From contig CALMRI010000019.1 in assembly GCA_937776645.1 (NCBI GenBank), forward strand, positions 1 through 64,000: a DNA stretch of 64,000 nt. The letters run 5' to 3'. The notes beneath the pieces are model-generated. The model searched no databases, had not been told where the DNA came from, and saw only the letters and a list, made by a program, of their open reading frames with translations. The stretch's first letter is position 1. Each line of letters starts with the position of its first letter. Source of the DNA: an uncultured Alphaproteobacteria bacterium (GTDB taxonomy: Bacteria; Pseudomonadota; Alphaproteobacteria; Thalassobaculales; Thalassobaculaceae). The position numbers and the translations under genes were made by a program. Below are positions 59,012-64,000 of this stretch, piece by piece.

Positions 59012-60311
59012 GACGGTCGGTTCTCCGGCGAGACGGGGGAACGATGAGTACCCAAGAGAATACCACTGGCCGAAAAACGCAAGAGGTTGTGAGGCGAAGC
59101 CCGATCGCCTAGCGTCAGACAACATTTTTGAGCCGGAGGATGGAACTCTGTCGGACGATGATCTCACGCCCGGGTTTCCGCCCCCGCCCAAGGTTCCGGT
59201 GGGGCCTTGGGGGCAACCGGAGCGCCCCATAGGGCCCGATCTCCCGATACAACTGACTCACATTCCCGGTGGCTTCGGGCAACTTTGGGTCGCCTATGTC
59301 ACCACGGTCGTTCTCTCGCTGTTGACCCTGACGGTCTATCGCTTCTGGGGAATGACCCGGATTCGCCGGCAACTTTGGTCGCGCGTCGTGCTTCTGGATG
59401 ATCCGTTCGAATACACCGGCAGTGGGTGGGAGTTGTTCATCGGCTTTTTGAAAGTCATGTTCTATATCGTGCTTCCGGTGACCCTGATCATCGCCGGGCT
59501 AAATTTCGCACTCCAGTCCATGGGACTGTTCACCCTGGAACAGATTATCGGCTTCATCACGGCTGTGGGTTTTTACTGGATTGTCGAAGTCGCTATTTTT
59601 TTGCGTTTTCGCTACCGGGCCAATCGGACAAGCTGGCGCGGCATTAGAGCAAGGGTTAACGGAAACGCCACCGATTTCGCCGGGCGCGCCTTGCTATTGG
59701 CAGCCGGCGTGGCGTTCACCGGCGGCATTCTTTACCCCTACGCACACGCCTTTCTCATGCGCTACAAGCTGAACTGTTTGAGCTTTGGTGGTTTGAAAGT
59801 TCGATCCTCACTGAGTTCCAGAAACCTGTATGGTCGATTTTTTCTGTGCTCGCTTTTGTCGATGGTTCTGGGTTTTATTTTGCTATTCTCTTTCGTTATT
59901 TCGACTTTTACCGGAGCAATCTCTGGCACTTCGGTCTTCACTCCAGGCACCGCGGTGGGGATCGATTTTATCACCGGATTGCTTCTTGCTCCGTTCGCCC
60001 TAGCGCCGTTCGCCTGGTATTGGGCAAAATTTTATCGGGCGGCAGCGCAATCGGTTTTGATCGGTGAGGACCAGATCGACGTCGCCTATGACGTCACCGG
60101 TTGGCAGTTACTGCGCTATGCCGCGGGCAATTGGGCGCTGATAGTGTTCTCACTCGGGTTGCTCTGGCCGCTGACATGGATCCGCAAGATCGAACTGATT
60201 TGCAATTGCTTTCGGATCAACAGGGAAATCTCGGTGGAGGCGCTGCTTCAGGAAGCCTATGACCCGACCAATGTCGGCGAGGAACTTGGCGGAGGCTTCG
60301 AAATTGTCTAG
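59010..60311 (+). CDS. DUF898 (YjgN-like) integral membrane protein
   Basis: About 433 residues. An acidic and proline-rich N-terminal stretch (LSDDDLTPGFPPPPKVP) precedes several membrane segments, for example FGQLWVAYVTTVVLSLLTL, FYIVLPVTLIIAGLNFAL and IDFITGLLLAPFALAPFAW, typical of DUF898. Function unknown. The start is not secure: ATG 59010 overlaps the divergent amidohydrolase start, ATG 58986 is the other option, and no ATG lies in the next 200 bases. The M48 protease gene begins inside its last codons. Confidence 0.8.
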   Translation: MTVGSPARRGNDEYPREYHWPKNARGCEAKPDRLASDNIFEPEDGTLSDDDLTPGFPPPPKVPVGPWGQPERPIGPDLPIQLTHIPGGFGQLWVAYVTTVVLSLLTLTVYRFWGMTRIRRQLWSRVVLLDDPFEYTGSGWELFIGFLKVMFYIVLPVTLIIAGLNFALQSMGLFTLEQIIGFITAVGFYWIVEVAIFLRFRYRANRTSWRGIRARVNGNATDFAGRALLLAAGVAFTGGILYPYAHAFLMRYKLNCLSFGGLKVRSSLSSRNLYGRFFLCSLLSMVLGFILLFSFVISTFTGAISGTSVFTPGTAVGIDFITGLLLAPFALAPFAWYWAKFYRAAAQSVLIGEDQIDVAYDVTGWQLLRYAAGNWALIVFSLGLLWPLTWIRKIELICNCFRINREISVEALLQEAYDPTNVGEELGGGFEIV

Positions 60312-61413
60312 CGATCAGTTTGACGATCAATCCAGCGCCCGGGGCGCCTCCGATGCCGCCTATTTCTTCGATGGTCACACCGCCCTCAAACACCCGGTCA
60401 CCGTCACCTTCCACACCGCGCACTTCACCATCACCCTCCTGGACGGCGGCGCGCCGGTGGAATGCCCCTATACGCTCAGCCGCCGGATCCAGCCATTCCT
60501 TCCCGCCGAGCATGTCGCGCTTCGGCCAAACAATCATTCCGGCGCCAGGCTAGTGCTCGTCGAGCCCACCCTGATCGATCGACTCAGGCGCCATGCCCCA
60601 GAGGTGCTAGATCCACCGTTCCTGCGACGTTCGCGCCTACGCCGCTGGGCCGCGATTACCGGTACGCTTGTTGCCGTGATGGCCGTGATCTTCGTCCTCG
60701 TGCCGGCGGTTTCCAGCGTCTTCGGCTTCCTGGTTCCGGACACGACCAAGCGCGCGGTGGGGGCCAGGACGGTACAGCAAATATTCGAGCCGGCCGGCCT
60801 ATGCATCGCCGAGGCCGGCACGCAGGCCCTTAAAGGGCTGGTGGATCAACTCGCGAGTACGGTCGGCGTCGACGAAGATATCGCCATTCATGTCACCCAA
60901 TTTCCCATGGTCAACGCCTTTGCCTTGCCTGGGTGGCACATGGTGCTGACGGAAAAATTGATCGAAACAGCCGAATCCTCCGCCGAGGTTGCCGGGATCA
61001 TCGCCCATGAGCTTGGGCATATGAAGCTCAACCATCCAACCGAGGCATATTTTCGCCGAGGTCTGTTGTCGGCTGTCGTCGATGCGATTTTCGGAGGCGG
61101 TTTGGGTTTTGAGTCGGTCGCCGCACTGGTGATCACCTTCAGCTATTCGCGCGATGACGAGGCGGCAGCGGATGACATCGCGATCAACGCCCTCAACGAC
61201 GCTGGTATCACGACCCAGGGCATAGCAGATTTCTTTAACCGCGAGGCCAAGCTCCCCGAGGGGTTGCAAAAGATGATGGTTAACTTGGAATGGCTGTCCA
61301 CTCATCCCAGCAACCAGGGCCGGCGGCAAAACGCCCTAGAGCAAGGGACAGGCCGCAACCAGGCGCTTTCTCCGGAAGGCTGGCGCGCACTGAGGAAGGT
61401 TTGCGCGAAGTGA
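60304..61413 (+). CDS. M48-family membrane-anchored zinc metallopeptidase
   Basis: A 369-residue Ste24/HtpX/BepA-type protease. A soluble N-terminal domain is followed by a membrane segment near 115-140 (GTLVAVMAVIFVLVPAVSSV). The catalytic motif HELGH lies in IIAHELGHMKLNHP and the third zinc ligand Glu in YSRDDEAAADDIA. TTG 60304 is chosen because GGAGG at 60291-60295 is eight bases before it; the start overlaps the DUF898 stop (60309-60311). Likely part of envelope quality control together with DUF898. It converges with the TPR gene with no gap. Confidence 0.85.
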   Translation: MSSDQFDDQSSARGASDAAYFFDGHTALKHPVTVTFHTAHFTITLLDGGAPVECPYTLSRRIQPFLPAEHVALRPNNHSGARLVLVEPTLIDRLRRHAPEVLDPPFLRRSRLRRWAAITGTLVAVMAVIFVLVPAVSSVFGFLVPDTTKRAVGARTVQQIFEPAGLCIAEAGTQALKGLVDQLASTVGVDEDIAIHVTQFPMVNAFALPGWHMVLTEKLIETAESSAEVAGIIAHELGHMKLNHPTEAYFRRGLLSAVVDAIFGGGLGFESVAALVITFSYSRDDEAAADDIAINALNDAGITTQGIADFFNREAKLPEGLQKMMVNLEWLSTHPSNQGRRQNALEQGTGRNQALSPEGWRALRKVCAK

Positions 61414-61971
61414 TTAAAGTTTCTCACCCGATAATGCCTTGCGCAACTGTTTGATATGCAGCCGGGCGCCGAGCGATTGTGGGCTGATCTCTAGGACTTT
61501 CTCAAAGATTTTCAGCGCGCTTTCCGGCTTTTCTATAGCCCGGTAAATCAGTCCCAGTCCCGCTAGGGCACCGAAATGTCGAGGCTCTAGCGCCAGGGTG
61601 CGCTCAATATCCCGGACCGATCCCTCAAAATCCCCGAGCAAATAGAGAACGGTCGCCCTCTTGTTCCAGCCCTCGGCGAAACCCGGCGCCTCGGCAATGA
61701 TTTGGTTGAACGCGGCGAGCGAGCGCTGATACTCGCCGGGCACCATCAGCTGGTTCCCAACCTGCATCAACGCGTCGATCTTCGGGTCGTCGTGGTCGAT
61801 CCAAATCAGCCAGATTTTCTGCTCGATAGATTGCGCTTGATCGACATCCACCGCCGCTTCCAGCCCGACGAACAAAGCCAGAAGCCGGGGGTCTTTCTGG
61901 TCGGCCCACGCTACGGCCAGATTCCCGGCAAGAGCGAGGAGAACCAGGAACGGGGTCAGGAGGGTCCGCAT
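61414..61971 (-). CDS. secreted TPR-repeat protein
   Basis: A 185-residue protein with a cleavable signal peptide (MRTLLTPFLVLLALAGN, cleavage near AWA-DQ, residues 1-24). Three TPR-like helical pairs follow (GNQLMVPGEYQRSLAAFNQ, GWNKRATVLYLLGDFEGSV, ALAGLGLIYRAIEKPESAL). A periplasmic protein-protein interaction role is likely. Its stop codon lies next to that of the M48 gene on the other strand, with no base between. Confidence 0.87.
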   Translation of the reverse strand: MRTLLTPFLVLLALAGNLAVAWADQKDPRLLALFVGLEAAVDVDQAQSIEQKIWLIWIDHDDPKIDALMQVGNQLMVPGEYQRSLAAFNQIIAEAPGFAEGWNKRATVLYLLGDFEGSVRDIERTLALEPRHFGALAGLGLIYRAIEKPESALKIFEKVLEISPQSLGARLHIKQLRKALSGEKL

Positions 61972-62028
61972 CTGCTTAGTATGACGCCAGTCCGGTCCGG
62001 AACCAAGAGGGCGAAGCTAATCTGACGG

Positions 62029-63348
62029 TCACCTGATCGGCAGGTTGCCCTCGCCCATAGCGCGCGGTGTCGGACCGCCGGTGGCCCAGTCCAGCAACTC
62101 CACCGTATGCAGTACCGGCACGCCAGCCACACTAGAAAGCTGGGTCATGCAGCCGATATTACCGGTCGCGATTATCTCGGGATCCGTCATCGCGATATTG
62201 GTCAGCTTACGCTGCCGCAGGCGTTCAGCGATCTCCGGTTGCAGGATGTTATAGGTCCCGGCGGAACCACAGCACAGGTGGCCCTCGGGCACATCCTTGA
62301 CGGTGAAACCAGCCTGGCGCAGCAAGGTTTGCGGCGCAGACTTGATCTGCTGGCCATGCTGCATCGAACACGCCGAGTGATAGGTGACCGACTGGCCGGT
62401 CTGGATCGCCGGTGCAACAATCCCGATCTCTTCCATCACCTCGACGATATCACGGGTGATCGAGGCGATGTGCGCCGCCTTAGCCGCATAGGCCGGGTCC
62501 TCGCGAAGCATCCAGCCATAATCCTTCATCGTGGTGCCGCAGCCCGACGCATTGGTCACCACGGCATCCAGCCCGCGCAGCACCGCTTCGGTTGACCAGG
62601 CATCGATATTGGCCCGCGCCGCCATCAGCGCTGGCGCTTCGTTGCCCATATGATGGTTGAGTGACCCACAGCAGCCGGCGCCCTTGACCACCACGACCTC
62701 AACCCCATGGCGGGTGAGCAATCGCACCGTCGCCTCATTGATCTCCGGCGCCAAAACCCGCTGTGCGCAGCCGGACAACAGAGCCACCCTGGTCCGCTGC
62801 TTGCCCTCGGCGGGAAACACCTGAGGCCAGTCGACCCGGCTTGGCGGCTGAAGGGTGCTCGGCGCCAGCTTGAGCATCGCCCGGAGCCGTCCGCCAAAGG
62901 CATTGCCAACCAAAGGCGCCAAAGGCTTGGCCAACCATGCCCCGGCCAACGCCAAGCGAAACAACGTCGGCGATGGCAGGATCAGTGCCAGTAAACCGCG
63001 CAACCAGCGATCAAATGCCGGACGCCGGAACGTCTGCTCGACCCGTTTTCGCGCGTGATCCACCAGATGCATGTAGTTCACGCCCGACGGACAGGTGGTC
63101 ATGCAGGACAGGCATGAAAGGCATCGATCGAGATGCTTGACGACCTGGGCCGTGGCCGGTCGATCGTTTTCCAGCATGTCCTTAATCAAGTAGATCCGGC
63201 CGCGTGGGCTGTCGAGTTCGTCGCCGAGCAGCACGTAAGTCGGGCAGGTCGCGGTACAGAACCCGCAATGCACACAGGATCTGAGAATACTGTCAGCGGC
63301 TTTGATATCCGGGTCGGCGAGCTGCGCCAGGGTGAAATGTGTCTGCAT
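62029..63348 (-). CDS. glcF: glycolate oxidase iron-sulfur subunit
   Basis: A 439-residue subunit of the membrane-associated glycolate oxidase GlcDEF, which oxidises glycolate to glyoxylate. Two 4Fe-4S motifs, CVHCGFCTATCP and CLSCLSCMTTCP, are near the N-terminus; two CCG domains follow (GAGCCGSLNHHMGNE and HLCCGSAGTYNILQPE). ATG 63348 with AGAG upstream, nine bases after the glcE stop, so the two genes are co-transcribed. Length normal. Confidence 0.95.
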   Translation of the reverse strand: MQTHFTLAQLADPDIKAADSILRSCVHCGFCTATCPTYVLLGDELDSPRGRIYLIKDMLENDRPATAQVVKHLDRCLSCLSCMTTCPSGVNYMHLVDHARKRVEQTFRRPAFDRWLRGLLALILPSPTLFRLALAGAWLAKPLAPLVGNAFGGRLRAMLKLAPSTLQPPSRVDWPQVFPAEGKQRTRVALLSGCAQRVLAPEINEATVRLLTRHGVEVVVVKGAGCCGSLNHHMGNEAPALMAARANIDAWSTEAVLRGLDAVVTNASGCGTTMKDYGWMLREDPAYAAKAAHIASITRDIVEVMEEIGIVAPAIQTGQSVTYHSACSMQHGQQIKSAPQTLLRQAGFTVKDVPEGHLCCGSAGTYNILQPEIAERLRQRKLTNIAMTDPEIIATGNIGCMTQLSSVAGVPVLHTVELLDWATGGPTPRAMGEGNLPIR

Positions 63349-63357
63349 TGGGTCTCT

Positions 63358-64000
63358 TTAAATTCCTGCGACCATGCGGCCTGGATTGAGTACGCGCCGT
63401 GGATCGAAACTGTCCTTGACCCGCGCTGATAACGCCGCCAGTGGCGCTGGTTGGGGCTGGAAGACCGGGACCGCCGCCCGAATATTCGCCGGCGCTCGAA
63501 CCAAGGTCGCATGGCCTCCACTCGGCGCGACGACGGCACGCACGGCTATGTGCTCCGCGTCATCACTTGGCGGCAGCGAAAGCCAGATCAGGCCGCCGGA
63601 CCAATCGTAGAAAACCTCGACGTCCCGACCCATGGCTAAAGCCGCGACCACGCCTTGACCAGCCGAAGGCGGGACTGACAATCGCCAGATCAAACGGTCC
63701 GCCGGCTCCGCAAGGTACACCGCGTCGCGCACCTCGGCCCAGAACTTGACGGAGTTCCGACTGTGCAATTCCTCGATCGCGCCAAACCCGGCCAGTTCAT
63801 CCTTCAGTTCGCGGCATCGCTGTTCGACCGACGGTCCAAAGCCCTCCAGGCGCAACGCGGTAATCGCTCCCCCGGCATTTGCGACATAGGGAACCGAAGA
63901 ACGTCCGGAGATTCCAGCCGGCAGATGCGCCGCACCGGCCACCTCATGGACGCTGTTCATCGCCGCCGCCATCGCCCGTGTCGCGGCGCCATCATCCAGG
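63358..64000 (-). CDS. glcE: glycolate oxidase FAD-binding subunit (5' end outside window)
   Basis: The frame continues to the right edge (LDDGAATRAMAAAMNSVHE read through 63972), so the N-terminal FAD-binding part is missing. What is seen is the C-terminal half of GlcE: SVHEVAGAAHLPAG, ALRLEGFGPSVEQRC, the LIWRLSVPPSAG segment, and the ending SARVKDSFDPRRVLNPGRM, typical of FAD-linked oxidases of the GlcD/GlcE type. Partner of GlcF and, presumably, GlcD upstream beyond the window. Confidence 0.92.
   Translation of the reverse strand, partial: LDDGAATRAMAAAMNSVHEVAGAAHLPAGISGRSSVPYVANAGGAITALRLEGFGPSVEQRCRELKDELAGFGAIEELHSRNSVKFWAEVRDAVYLAEPADRLIWRLSVPPSAGQGVVAALAMGRDVEVFYDWSGGLIWLSLPPSDDAEHIAVRAVVAPSGGHATLVRAPANIRAAVPVFQPQPAPLAALSARVKDSFDPRRVLNPGRMVAGI

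Overview
The window is GC-rich, densely packed bacterial chromosome. Protein families and gene styles (long GltB with a GltBD pair, many ATGA overlaps, occasional TTG starts, numerous catabolic SDR, acyl-CoA ligase, LLM-flavin and hydantoinase genes) point to an uncultured alphaproteobacterium of Rhodospirillales type. This is an inference: no rRNA, tRNA, phage, IS or CRISPR was seen. Both ends are cut through genes (an LLM oxidoreductase on the left, glcE on the right).

Layout. 1-7 kb: LLM flavoenzymes, an NHL propeller, a HAD phosphatase, an acyl-CoA ligase and a frameshifted DsbA-type isomerase, with decayed DNA between them. 7-11 kb: a HyuB/HyuA hydantoinase-oxoprolinase pair. 11.7-16 kb: a DEAD-box helicase with a repetitive basic tail, an Asp/Glu/hydantoin racemase relative without its catalytic cysteines, a Gfo/Idh/MocA dehydrogenase and a decayed 2OG-Fe(II) dioxygenase. 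17-21.5 kb: a DUF35 / thiolase-like / ThDP-enzyme operon and an aldo/keto reductase. 21.7-27.9 kb: gltB-gltD (ammonia assimilation). 27.9-35.8 kb: a tandem HyuA-HyuB-HyuA-HyuB operon. 36.1-38.1 kb: two translationally coupled RNA-methyltransferase genes. 38.8-49.6 kb: a DadA-like oxidase, SDR genes, leuCD, a Zn alcohol dehydrogenase, an orphan Rossmann protein and a second ThDP decarboxylase. 49.6-51.4 kb: a ygiC/ygiB-like pair. 51.6-54.9 kb: split transketolase, an AhpD-like protein and a TauD-type dioxygenase. 54.9-59 kb: a PRISE reductase, an acyl-CoA ligase and a dihydroorotase-family amidohydrolase. 59-62 kb: a DUF898 membrane protein, an M48 protease and a TPR protein. 62-64 kb: glcF and glcE.

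The most unusual locus is 36.1-38.1 kb on the minus strand. A homologue of the KamB/NpmA 16S rRNA A1408 N1-methyltransferases overlaps by ATGA a gene that fuses DUF371, a domain described mainly from archaea, to a divergent RsmI-like methylase (RsmI methylates 16S C1402). Both known targets lie in helix 44 of the decoding site. A perfect 40-bp palindrome sits in the coding sequence directly before the DUF371 domain. This looks like a compact decoding-centre modification cassette.

A second theme is decay. At least three recognisable gene remnants (isopenicillin-N-synthase-like dioxygenase, DsbA-type isomerase, biotin-carboxylase fragment) and three unrecognised minus-strand remnants fill the larger gaps. 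This fits an eroding or recently rearranged genome, though some single frameshifts could be assembly errors.
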